Shown here piece after piece: positions 1-5,070 of a stretch of DNA of 7,271 bases. A model generated the notes under the pieces. It was not told the DNA's origin, made no database searches, and saw only the letters and a program-made list of their open reading frames with translations. Numbering within the stretch: the stretch's first letter is position 1; each line of letters opens with the position of its first letter. Source of the stretch: an uncultured Planctomycetota bacterium (lineage in GTDB: Bacteria > Planctomycetota > Planctomycetia > Pirellulales > Thermoguttaceae); assembly GCA_902797455.1 (NCBI GenBank), contig CADBTE010000361.1, forward strand, positions 1 to 7,271. The letters run 5' to 3'. The position numbers and the translations under genes are program-made.

Positions 1-1076
1 GCCGGCTGCGAGAGCTGGCTCATCGCCATTTCCAGTGTTTCGGAGACGTTGTTTCTCTGGACGACCACCTCGACGCAGTCGGACAGTGAAACACCGATCA
101 TCGAGCGGGTGAAGTCCAGGCACGAATGGATCGGCAGGTTATTCGATTGGACCAGGACGTCCCCCGCCTGAACCCCGGCTTTGGCGGCCGGGGAATTCGG
201 CTCCACCGACGCGACCACGACGGTGCCTTTGACCGAGTCGCTCTCCTCGAGTGTCAGACCGTGGTGAGTCATCTTGGCGACCGAGATGCGCATCATCTTG
301 TCGATGACGCTGGCGACCATATCGACCGGAATGGCGAACGCGATATTCTGCGCGTCGTCACGCACCGCGGCGTTGATCCCGATCATCTCCCCGTCGAGAT
401 TGATGAGCGGTCCCCCGGAGTTGCCGGGATTGATAGCCGCGTCAGTCTGAATCACACTATCGTACGAGGCGGTCTCCAGCGAAGTGAGCGGACGGTTCAG
501 GCCGCTGACGATCCCGCGGGCCGCGGCGCCGGAGTAGCCGAAGGGGTTCCCAATGGCCATGACGTCCTCGCAGACATAGACTTCGTCGATTCTGCCGAAA
601 CGGATCGGAACCATCGGGGAGATCGGTTCCACTTTCAGAAGAGCCAGGTCGGTTTTGGGGTCGTAACTGACAAACTCCACCTCGTGGTAGAGCTTCTCGT
701 CAAAGGTGGTGACCTGTATTTTCTGCAGTCCCTTGACGACGTGGTAGTTCGTGACGATATAGCCCCGCTCGTCGACAATGACTCCCGAGCCCATCCCGGT
801 GACACTCTCGTGCTTATCTTTTTCCGGGACTTTTCCCTTCAGCGGCGACTTTTGCAGCTCGGCCGCGTCCAGGTGCTTCTCTCCCCGAATGCTGACCACC
901 GACTGGACCGCGATATCGTAGGCCAGCGCGTAGGCGTTCTTCTTCGAGGCGATCGATTCTCCCCTCAGGCATGCTGCCGACAAAAGGAGCGTCACTATCG
1001 AGAACATCACTGTCCATAACGTCCGGCTTCTCCGCCAAAGCGGACAGACACGTCGGGACAAAATGGTTCGTTTCAT
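1..1076 (-). CDS. HtrA/DegP-like secreted trypsin-like serine protease with PDZ domain (C-terminus off window)
   Basis: I translated 358 codons from the ATG at 1076 down to the window edge without meeting a stop. The protein starts with an Arg-rich stretch and a hydrophobic segment (about residues 21-36), a likely Sec signal peptide or anchor, so it should act outside the cytoplasm. A trypsin-fold protease domain covers about residues 50-260. Its catalytic triad is visible: His112 in TNYHVV, Asp143 in KTDLALLK and Ser220 in GNSGGP. A PDZ domain begins near residue 272 (GTVVVASVEPNSPAAKAG, then GDVL). This is the HtrA/Deg architecture: an ATP-independent protease that degrades or recognises misfolded envelope proteins. 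Whether a second PDZ follows cannot be seen. Cys36 lies at the end of the hydrophobic segment, but LSAAC is a poor lipobox. No Shine-Dalgarno sequence precedes ATG 1076; Met24 (ATG at 1007) is an alternative start that keeps the hydrophobic segment. Planctomycetes often carry several paralogues, so I give no specific symbol. Confidence 0.93.
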   Translation of the reverse strand, partial: MKRTILSRRVCPLWRRSRTLWTVMFSIVTLLLSAACLRGESIASKKNAYALAYDIAVQSVVSIRGEKHLDAAELQKSPLKGKVPEKDKHESVTGMGSGVIVDERGYIVTNYHVVKGLQKIQVTTFDEKLYHEVEFVSYDPKTDLALLKVEPISPMVPIRFGRIDEVYVCEDVMAIGNPFGYSGAAARGIVSGLNRPLTSLETASYDSVIQTDAAINPGNSGGPLINLDGEMIGINAAVRDDAQNIAFAIPVDMVASVIDKMMRISVAKMTHHGLTLEESDSVKGTVVVASVEPNSPAAKAGVQAGDVLVQSNNLPIHSCLDFTRSMIGVSLSDCVEVVVQRNNVSETLEMAMSQLSQP

Positions 1077-1297
1077 AGGTACACGGTATTCACGGCGACT
1101 TCACAGCTCCCCGGCTTTTAATCTTCCCTCCCTTTGGGGAAAGGGAAGAAAAAAAGCGGGAACCACAAACTACGCGGAATTCCTGGAATAATCCAAAAAT
1201 CCTGTATATGTTTCGGCCATCGGGCCTGTTCTTCTTAAGGAGACTTTTTCAAAAAGGAGGGTTTTTCCGAATGAAACGATTGTTCCGGCTGCGGGAT
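1077..1297. other. intergenic region upstream of the HtrA-like gene
   Basis: No gene is supported here. It should hold the promoter of the minus-strand protease gene, but I find no convincing -35/-10 pair; a minus-strand TATACA (1203-1208) lacks a matching -35. An imperfect inverted repeat (arms CTTCCCT at 1123-1129 and AGGGAAG at 1142-1148) would form a hairpin in the protease leader. It is not followed by a T-run in either direction, so it does not look like an intrinsic terminator. A plus-strand AGGAGG at 1255-1260 precedes an ATG at 1271, but the reading frame runs through the paaK terminator and antisense to paaK, so I do not call a gene. Confidence 0.5.
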
Positions 1298-1336
1298 AAA
1301 AAGAGGCCGCCGACGGAAAAAACGCTCCGTCGGCGG
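1298..1336 (-). terminator. intrinsic terminator of paaK
   Basis: A perfect 11-bp stem (CCGCCGACGGA at 1307-1317, TCCGTCGGCGG at 1326-1336) encloses an 8-nt loop. On the minus strand it is followed, after CCTC, by five T (1298-1302). It starts about 20 nt past the paaK stop codon, so it should end the paaK transcript and separate it from the protease gene downstream. Confidence 0.85.
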
Positions 1337-1357
1337 AAAGATAGGAAGAATGGGGTG

Positions 1358-2674
1358 TTATTTGCCTCGTTGATCGAGGATCCGCTTCGCCTTCCCTTCG
1401 CTGCGGGGGATGGTATTCGGCTGGACCAACGTCACCTTAACCCGAATCCCGATGGTGTGCTGGATCTTATCGGAGATCTGACGGCGGACCATATCCATCT
1501 CGCGGACGGTATCGCCGTAGCGGCTCGGGTCGAGTTCCACGAGTACCTCGAGGTTGTCGAGCCCCCCGACCTCGCGGGTCAGGACAATCTGATAGTGGGG
1601 AACCGTTCCCTCGACCGAAAGCAAAGACGCCTCGATCTGGCCCGGGAAGACATTGACCCCGCGGATGATCATCATGTCGTCGCTGCGGTGAGAGATTCGC
1701 TCGATCCGGCGGATCGTCCGTCCGCACGCGCACGGTTCGGTCACTATCCGGGTGATATCGCGGGTCCGGTAGCGGATCAGCGGCATCGCGCGCTTCGACA
1801 AGGTGGTTAAGACCAACTCGCCGTACTGACCGTCTTCAACCGGCTGGAGGGTTTCCTGGTCGAGGATTTCGGGGTAGAAGTGGTCCTCAAGAATATGGGG
1901 ACCCGCTTGGGCGAAACATTCCGCCCCAACGCCGGGACCGGTGATTTCGGTCAAACCGTAGATATCGTACGCCTTGATTCCCGCTTCGGCCTCGATCGCC
2001 CGGCGCATCTGCTCGGTCCACGGCTCGGCGCCGAAAACACCGATCCTCAGTTTGGACTGGCGCAGATCGACCCCCATCTCTTTGGCCTTCCCGAGGAGGT
2101 GAACAAAGTAGCTCGGGGTACAGGAGATCACCGAGACGTTGAAATCGCGCATCAGGGTGATTTGCCGTTCGGTGTTCCCTCCCGACATCGGAACGACAGA
2201 GACTCCCAGGCGCTCGCCGCCGAAGTGCAGCCCCAGTCCCCCGGTAAACAGACCGTAACCGAACGAGTTTTGAAGCGTGTCGCTGGAGGTGACCCCGAAC
2301 GAGGCCAGGGAGCGGGCAATCGCCTCGCACCAGACGTCAATATCTTCCTTGGTGTACGAGACGACGATCGGCTTGCCGGTGGTTCCGCTGCTGGCGTGGA
2401 ACCGGACGATTTCACTTTTGTCAACGGCGCACATACCAAACGGGTAGGTATCGCGCAGATCGGTCTTGACCAGCAGCGGCAAAAGGCGGACGTCGTCCAG
2501 CGAGCGGATATCCTCCGGCTTAATACCGACGCTGTCGAGCTTTTCACGGTACCAAGGGACGTTGTTGTAGGTGTGAAACAACGTGGCGCGAAACCTCTGC
2601 CACTGCAAATCACGAAGAACTTCTTTGGGGAGAAAGTCAGGACTGCTGATCGGATTGAATGGAGACAATGTCAC
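1358..2674 (-). CDS. paaK: phenylacetate-CoA ligase (AMP-forming)
   Basis: A 438-residue member of the ANL adenylate-forming superfamily, close to the usual length of PaaK. The family joins phenylacetate (or a related aryl acid) to coenzyme A through an acyl-adenylate, in the cytoplasm. Motifs seen: the ATP-binding loop SSGTTGKP at residues 95-102, YGLTE at 239-243, RYRTRD at 301-306, CACGRT at 315-320, RGVNVFP at 338-344, and the C-terminal SEGKAKR at 425-431 that carries the conserved lysine. The start is uncertain: an in-frame TAG (2681-2683) lies three codons upstream, so the candidates are GTG at 2674 or TTG at 2668, and the only SD-like GGGG (2676-2679) is 7 nt from the TTG. The gene stands alone between its own candidate promoter and a terminator, with no paa catabolic genes or indolepyruvate oxidoreductase genes beside it. 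The family call is firm, but the true substrate cannot be fixed. Confidence 0.93.
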   Translation of the reverse strand: MTLSPFNPISSPDFLPKEVLRDLQWQRFRATLFHTYNNVPWYREKLDSVGIKPEDIRSLDDVRLLPLLVKTDLRDTYPFGMCAVDKSEIVRFHASSGTTGKPIVVSYTKEDIDVWCEAIARSLASFGVTSSDTLQNSFGYGLFTGGLGLHFGGERLGVSVVPMSGGNTERQITLMRDFNVSVISCTPSYFVHLLGKAKEMGVDLRQSKLRIGVFGAEPWTEQMRRAIEAEAGIKAYDIYGLTEITGPGVGAECFAQAGPHILEDHFYPEILDQETLQPVEDGQYGELVLTTLSKRAMPLIRYRTRDITRIVTEPCACGRTIRRIERISHRSDDMMIIRGVNVFPGQIEASLLSVEGTVPHYQIVLTREVGGLDNLEVLVELDPSRYGDTVREMDMVRRQISDKIQHTIGIRVKVTLVQPNTIPRSEGKAKRILDQRGK

Positions 2675-2750
2675 ACCCCACTAATGTTGGTTTGATGGTT
2701 GCTTATCGATGGCCAAACCCCCGGGAAAACTTCTCGCTCTTGTCACTGAA

Positions 2751-2765
2751 GGGGATCCAATCCCC
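2751..2765 (-). other. stem-loop in the predicted paaK leader
   Basis: A perfect 6-bp stem (GGGGAT at 2751-2756, ATCCCC at 2760-2765) with a 3-nt loop. If the predicted paaK promoter is right, this hairpin lies at the very 5' end of the transcript and could stabilise the message. No function is shown by the sequence. Confidence 0.35.
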
Positions 2766-2769
2766 CAAG

Positions 2770-2801
2770 GGGAATTGTAACACACTCGGCGGGAATTGTA
2801 A
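2770..2801. repeat. two 11-bp direct repeats at 21-bp spacing
   Basis: GGGAATTGTAA occurs at 2770-2780 and again, identical, at 2791-2801. The centre-to-centre distance is 21 bp, two helical turns, as expected for two protein molecules binding the same face of the DNA. The repeats overlap the candidate paaK promoter, so they may be an operator. No regulator gene is nearby. Confidence 0.6.
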
Positions 2802-2802
2802 T
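2774..2802 (-). promoter_or_regulatory. candidate sigma-70-type promoter of paaK
   Basis: On the minus strand ATTACA (2797-2802, 4 of 6 to consensus) is separated by 17 nt from TACAAT (2774-2779, 5 of 6). It would start transcription near 2767, giving a leader of roughly 90 nt before paaK. Both hexamers lie inside or against the two copies of a direct repeat annotated separately, so the match may partly reflect the repeat. Confidence 0.5.
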
Positions 2803-2803
2803 A

Positions 2804-2858
2804 AGGGGATTTTTACCGGAGGGGCGTCGCCCCGCGGGGGGAAGGGGACATACAGAAG
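2804..2858. other. G-rich spacer with a small hairpin
   Basis: Plus-strand stretch rich in runs of four to six G. It includes a GGGGC/GCCCC hairpin (2821-2833). No coding potential is evident. It lies between the paaK promoter region and the HU terminator. Confidence 0.4.
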
Positions 2859-2887
2859 AAAACGGCGGAGAAGATCTCCGCCGTTTT
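2855..2887 (-). terminator. intrinsic terminator of the HU gene
   Basis: A perfect 13-bp stem (2859-2871 with 2875-2887, core CGGCGGAGA/TCTCCGCCG) with a 3-nt loop AGA. On the minus strand the stem ends in four T followed by CTTCT. It lies about 60 nt past the HU stop codon. The plus strand also ends in five T, so it could work in both directions. Confidence 0.8.
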
Positions 2888-2899
2888 TGTGGTGTCATA

Positions 2900-2931
2900 C
2901 GAAGCCCCTCCCCTGAAGAGAAGGGGGTTCG
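2900..2931 (-). other. imperfect hairpin just after the HU stop
   Basis: A 10-bp stem with one mismatch (CGAAGCCCCT at 2900-2909 against AGGGGGTTCG at 2922-2931) and a 12-nt loop. It sits in the HU 3' untranslated region before the main terminator and has no T-run. It may protect the 3' end or be incidental. Confidence 0.35.
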
Positions 2932-2946
2932 AAAGTGATCTTGAGA

Positions 2947-3273
2947 TCAGGCCATGTCCTTGAGGGCCTTCAGCGCCTTGATCTTGATCTTGTTGTGGGC
3001 CGGCTTAGCGGCGATGTCACGGAATTCACCCGGCTTGAACGGGTTGGGAACGTGCTTGCGGGCCGGCTGAGCGGGAACCTTTTTCTTTTCGATCTTGATC
3101 AGACCCGGGAGGGAGAAGCTTCCGGCGCCCTTGTTGGAGAGGCTTTCGCCGATCAGCTCGGAAAGAGCCGTCAGGACACTGGCGACATCCTTTTTGGTCA
3201 AGTTGGTCTTTTCGACGATGCCAGCGATGATCTGGGTCTTCGTCAAGGGCTTCTTTTCGACTTTCTTAGCCAT
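2947..3273 (-). CDS. HU-family nucleoid DNA-binding protein
   Basis: A 108-residue basic protein of the HU/IHF family, slightly longer than the usual ~90 because of a lysine-rich N-terminal extension (MAKKVEKK). Helical dimerisation region at about residues 10-45, then the beta-saddle (GSFSLPGLIKIEKK, residues 51-64), then the DNA-embracing arm with the PNPF motif near residues 76-79; its second proline (78) corresponds to the intercalating proline of HU. The C-terminal strand and helix (KPAHNKIKIKALKALKDM) complete the fold. HU dimers bend and compact DNA. I chose the second of two adjacent ATGs (3273 rather than 3276) because the Shine-Dalgarno GAGG then sits 7 nt away instead of 4, giving the common MAKK start. 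The gene has its own promoter and terminator. The extended N-terminus and ALKDM-like tail resemble HU proteins of planctomycetes. Confidence 0.94.
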   Translation of the reverse strand: MAKKVEKKPLTKTQIIAGIVEKTNLTKKDVASVLTALSELIGESLSNKGAGSFSLPGLIKIEKKKVPAQPARKHVPNPFKPGEFRDIAAKPAHNKIKIKALKALKDMA

Positions 3274-3280
3274 CATTTTA

Positions 3281-3284
3281 CCTC
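3281..3284 (-). promoter_or_regulatory. ribosome binding site of the HU gene
   Basis: GAGG on the minus strand, 7 nt before ATG 3273 and 4 nt before ATG 3276. The spacing favours the downstream start. Confidence 0.7.
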
Positions 3285-3300
3285 ATGCGTTTGTTGACAG

Positions 3301-3361
3301 GTGGCGATACGCAGCCACACTATTGGAACGAATCACCGAGAATACCAAGGATTGCCGGTGA
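3301..3361 (-). promoter_or_regulatory. structured leader of the HU mRNA
   Basis: Two inverted repeats lie in the leader: GTGGC/GCCAC (3301-3305 and 3314-3318, 8-nt loop), only about 17 nt upstream of the ribosome binding site, and TCACCG/CGGTGA (3333-3338 and 3356-3361, 17-nt loop). The leader from the predicted start point to the ATG is about 130 nt, long for so small a gene. A role in translational control is possible but is inference; I do not recognise a known riboswitch. Confidence 0.4.
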
Positions 3362-3414
3362 ACAAAATCGAAAGGAGGAGGCCAGTTCCTCTTCCCTTGA
3401 GTAACTTAGGCTCA

Positions 3415-3444
3415 ATTATGCCCCATAAAAACAGCGTTTGTCAA
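3415..3444 (-). promoter_or_regulatory. sigma-70-type promoter of the HU gene
   Basis: On the minus strand a perfect -35 TTGACA (3439-3444) is followed after 18 nt by CATAAT (3415-3420, 5 of 6). Transcription would begin near 3408. A 5-bp inverted repeat TTGAG/CTCAA (3397-3401 and 3411-3415) straddles the predicted start and touches the -10, a typical place for an operator. Confidence 0.8.
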
Positions 3445-3467
3445 TGAATGTTTATCGAAAAAAGCCC

Positions 3468-3518
3468 GAAAACCGGTGATTTTTTAAAAAAAAGCGAAAT
3501 TTCTTGGGGAAAACCGGT
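3468..3518. repeat. two GAAAACCGGT direct repeats upstream of the HU promoter
   Basis: Identical 10-mers at 3468-3477 and 3509-3518, 41 bp apart (close to four helical turns), each containing the palindrome ACCGGT. They lie 24 to 74 bp upstream of the HU -35 box, between it and the end of the TPR gene. They could be activator or repressor sites. The sequence between them is A/T-rich, with runs of six T and eight A. Confidence 0.5.
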
Positions 3519-3550
3519 CAAAACACCGCTGAAAACACCTGTTATCGCGC

Positions 3551-3572
3551 TTTTTTTTGGGGGGGTACCCCC
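3551..3572. other. T8-G7 homopolymer junction with GGGGGTACCCCC palindrome
   Basis: Eight T are followed by seven G, with the 12-bp palindrome GGGGGTACCCCC at 3561-3572. It lies 40-60 bp past the TPR stop codon. It has no T-run on the minus-strand 3' side, so it is not a standard terminator for that gene. The homopolymers make this a plausible place for sequencing or replication-slippage error. Confidence 0.5.
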
Positions 3573-3610
3573 AACAGAGGAGAAAAGTGCCGGTTCGAAA
3601 ACAGCGCGAA

Positions 3611-4549
3611 TCAGTACGGGGAACTCTCGCCGGAGCGCGCGACCCGCAGCTGTTCGATTCGACTGGCCAGTTCGAGTATGGCCGGATCGTTGGGGAAAGC
3701 CCCTTCGGCGCGGCGCGCTACCTCTTGGGCCGATGACATATCGTTGCGTTCCAGATGAATTTCGGCCAGAAGCCGGTAAAGCGACGAGCGGTCGGGATGC
3801 TCCGCCAGAACCCGCTCGTAGCATCGGATCGACTCGTCGTACCGCTTCAGACGCCGGCACGCCTCGGCTTTGCCGCAAAGCACTTCTTCTGGCTGGTTGT
3901 TCCCGGGATAGGTTCGCCCAAGCTGCTGCCAGGTGGCCAGTGAACTTTCGCATCGTCCCGCCTGAGTTTCCAGTTCCGCCAGTGAGCGAAGCAGCTCGCG
4001 ATTGTCGGGGTCGAAGTGCAGCGCGTGATGATAGTCGCCGATCGCCTCCTCATTTTTCCCCAGCTGGCGGTAGACCTCGGCCCTCAGAGCCCAGCCGCTG
4101 GAGCTTTGGGGGGAGGATTGAACCACCCGCTCGGCGTAGTTCAGCGCGGAGACCGGCTGTTTTTCCTCAAGAAGTTTTTCCGCCAGAGATTGGTTGATCG
4201 CCAGCGAGTCGTCCAAGGGGCCATCGGTCTTGGACAGTTCGGCCAGAAGCTGAACCGCGTCCCTTTTTTGGCCGCGCGCCCAGAGCGTTTCGGCGTAGTA
4301 CCGCCGCGAGGTCAGGTCGGCTTTGTCCCGCTCGGCCGCCTCGATGAACTTCTTTTCCGCCGTATCGTATTCCTGGCGCTCAAACGCCGCGATCCCCTGG
4401 CGATTCAGCTCAAGCTTTTCCGAGACATCCCGTTTGGCCGCGAACGGCATCAGCCGACAGCCCGTCAGAATAATGACGGCGCAGCACCCCCAGGCGGCCC
4501 CATGGAGGGCCGCGGCGGCCAATCGCGATTTTCCTTTCGTGCCGGTCAT
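3611..4549 (-). CDS. TPR-repeat lipoprotein
   Basis: A 312-residue protein with a lipoprotein signal peptide: a hydrophobic segment at about residues 18-30 ends in the lipobox LTGC, so Cys31 should be lipidated and the mature protein held on a membrane facing the periplasm. The rest (about residues 45-300) is a run of roughly seven tetratricopeptide repeats, with the usual alanine/glycine positions and closing prolines. Examples are the segments around 47-78, 151-184 (GWALRAEVYRQLGKNEEAI, then FDPDN), 222-254 (AEACRRLKRYDESI, then EHPD) and 255-288. TPR arrays bind other proteins; no enzymatic domain is present and I do not recognise a specific family. ATG 4549 is the only ATG downstream of the in-frame TAA further upstream; no clear Shine-Dalgarno precedes it. 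No convincing terminator follows: a T8 run (3486-3493, minus strand) has only a weak stem before it, so some read-through towards HU is possible. Confidence 0.88.
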   Translation of the reverse strand: MTGTKGKSRLAAAALHGAAWGCCAVIILTGCRLMPFAAKRDVSEKLELNRQGIAAFERQEYDTAEKKFIEAAERDKADLTSRRYYAETLWARGQKRDAVQLLAELSKTDGPLDDSLAINQSLAEKLLEEKQPVSALNYAERVVQSSPQSSSGWALRAEVYRQLGKNEEAIGDYHHALHFDPDNRELLRSLAELETQAGRCESSLATWQQLGRTYPGNNQPEEVLCGKAEACRRLKRYDESIRCYERVLAEHPDRSSLYRLLAEIHLERNDMSSAQEVARRAEGAFPNDPAILELASRIEQLRVARSGESSPY

Positions 4550-4883
4550 CGGTTCGGAACTGTTGTGCTGCAGTGCCCTCGTTTCTTTCCGGGCTGTGAA
4601 TTACAGAGCTTCCCCACCTGTGCGAGGGCGAGCATACCGTTTTCCGGGCACCGCCGCCAGAGAGATTTTTCCGTCTGCGGCTTTTAATCCGCATCAGCGC
4701 TCGGGCGGGGAACCCGGGGTTTTCCCCGTGTGACTCACGGCATGTTTGTCCATTCTGACGGTCCGTCGGTTTCTGACGAACGATTGCGTTGTGACGGTGG
4801 ATCGATTTATGATGGTCGATTTACTTAAATGAACGTTTTGCTCCGGGTTTTTCAGAAAGCTTGATTATTCTGTACTCGATAAA
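4550..4883. other. divergent intergenic region
   Basis: No gene is supported between the TPR lipoprotein (leftward) and the coiled-coil protein (rightward). It contains overlapping GC-rich inverted repeats at 4707-4740 (GGGGAA/TTCCCC; CGGGG/CCCCG around TTTT; CCGTG/CACGG), a GACGG-T-CCGTC palindrome at 4757-4767 and an 18-bp-period repeat annotated separately. I could not find a convincing leftward promoter for the TPR gene; TATGCT on the minus strand near 4632 has only a poor -35. Confidence 0.5.
4756..4827. repeat. four imperfect repeats with exact 18-bp period (TGAYGR)
   Basis: TGACGG at 4756, TGACGA at 4774, TGACGG at 4792 and TGATGG at 4810 follow each other at exactly 18-bp steps. The last two units also share TCGATTTA (4802-4809 and 4816-4823), though in different phase. 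The array ends 56 bp before the -35 box of the coiled-coil gene, where a tandem activator array would fit. The units are short and degenerate, so the call is tentative. Confidence 0.45.
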
Positions 4884-4912
4884 TTGACAACGGGGGAGTA
4901 TTATCCTAAAAT
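4884..4912 (+). promoter_or_regulatory. consensus sigma-70-type promoter of the coiled-coil gene
   Basis: A perfect -35 TTGACA (4884-4889), a 17-nt spacer and TAAAAT as -10 (4907-4912, 5 of 6). Transcription should begin near 4919, giving a leader of about 150 nt. This is the best promoter match in the window and suggests strong basal expression. Confidence 0.85.
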
Positions 4913-4956
4913 AGGTATGTTAGTCTTGCCAATTTTCCTAAGTTTGCCTATCTTAA

Positions 4957-4975
4957 AAAGACGCCCCGCGTCTTT
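4957..4975 (+). promoter_or_regulatory. leader hairpin of the coiled-coil gene
   Basis: A perfect 8-bp stem AAAGACGC/GCGTCTTT with a CCC loop lies about 40 nt into the predicted transcript. A second, weaker element follows: CGGC/GCCG around GGTTTTTT, ending in TGCTTTT (about 4988-5011). Together they could act as an attenuator or stabilise the 5' end. No T-run directly follows the first stem, so termination there is not clear. Confidence 0.45.
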
Positions 4976-5053
4976 GGCGGTGGGCCCGGCGGTTTTTTGC
5001 CGTGCTTTTGGGGAAGAACCAAAGGGCGCGGAAGGGAAAATCGCCGGATACAC

Positions 5054-5059
5054 AAGGAG
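5054..5059 (+). promoter_or_regulatory. ribosome binding site deciding the start of the coiled-coil gene
   Basis: AAGGAG lies 11 nt before ATG 5071, a somewhat long spacing. It supports that start over the in-frame TTG at 5002, which would add 23 polar residues in front of the membrane segment. Confidence 0.7.
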
Positions 5060-5070
5060 CGAATGAAACA

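Noticed and set aside
126..1019. A 297-codon plus-strand open frame.
   Set aside because: It is antisense to the HtrA-like protease, whose catalytic triad and PDZ domain are clear. The plus-strand product has no recognisable motif.
1123..1148. Inverted repeat upstream of the protease gene considered as a terminator.
   Set aside because: No T-run follows it on either strand, and it lies upstream of a gene rather than after one.
1208..1810. A plus-strand frame with a good AGGAGG (1255-1260) 10 nt before an ATG at 1271.
   Set aside because: The frame runs straight through the paaK terminator hairpin and then antisense to paaK, and the predicted protein has no family resemblance. The Shine-Dalgarno match is probably chance in a purine-rich spacer.
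1880..2695. A 271-codon plus-strand open frame antisense to paaK.
   Set aside because: Shadow of paaK: no motifs, no start signals, and paaK is unambiguous.
2804..2850. G-rich tract considered as a G-quadruplex or CRISPR-like element.
   Set aside because: G runs are irregular and interleaved with complementary C runs that would form a hairpin instead. There is no repeat-spacer pattern.
3294..3325. A plus-strand TTGACA in the HU leader.
   Set aside because: No -10 at suitable spacing and no plus-strand gene downstream.
3448..4197. A 249-codon plus-strand frame overlapping the TPR gene and its downstream region.
   Set aside because: Low-complexity Arg/Pro-rich product typical of an antisense frame in GC-rich DNA. 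The TPR lipoprotein on the other strand has a signal peptide and repeats.
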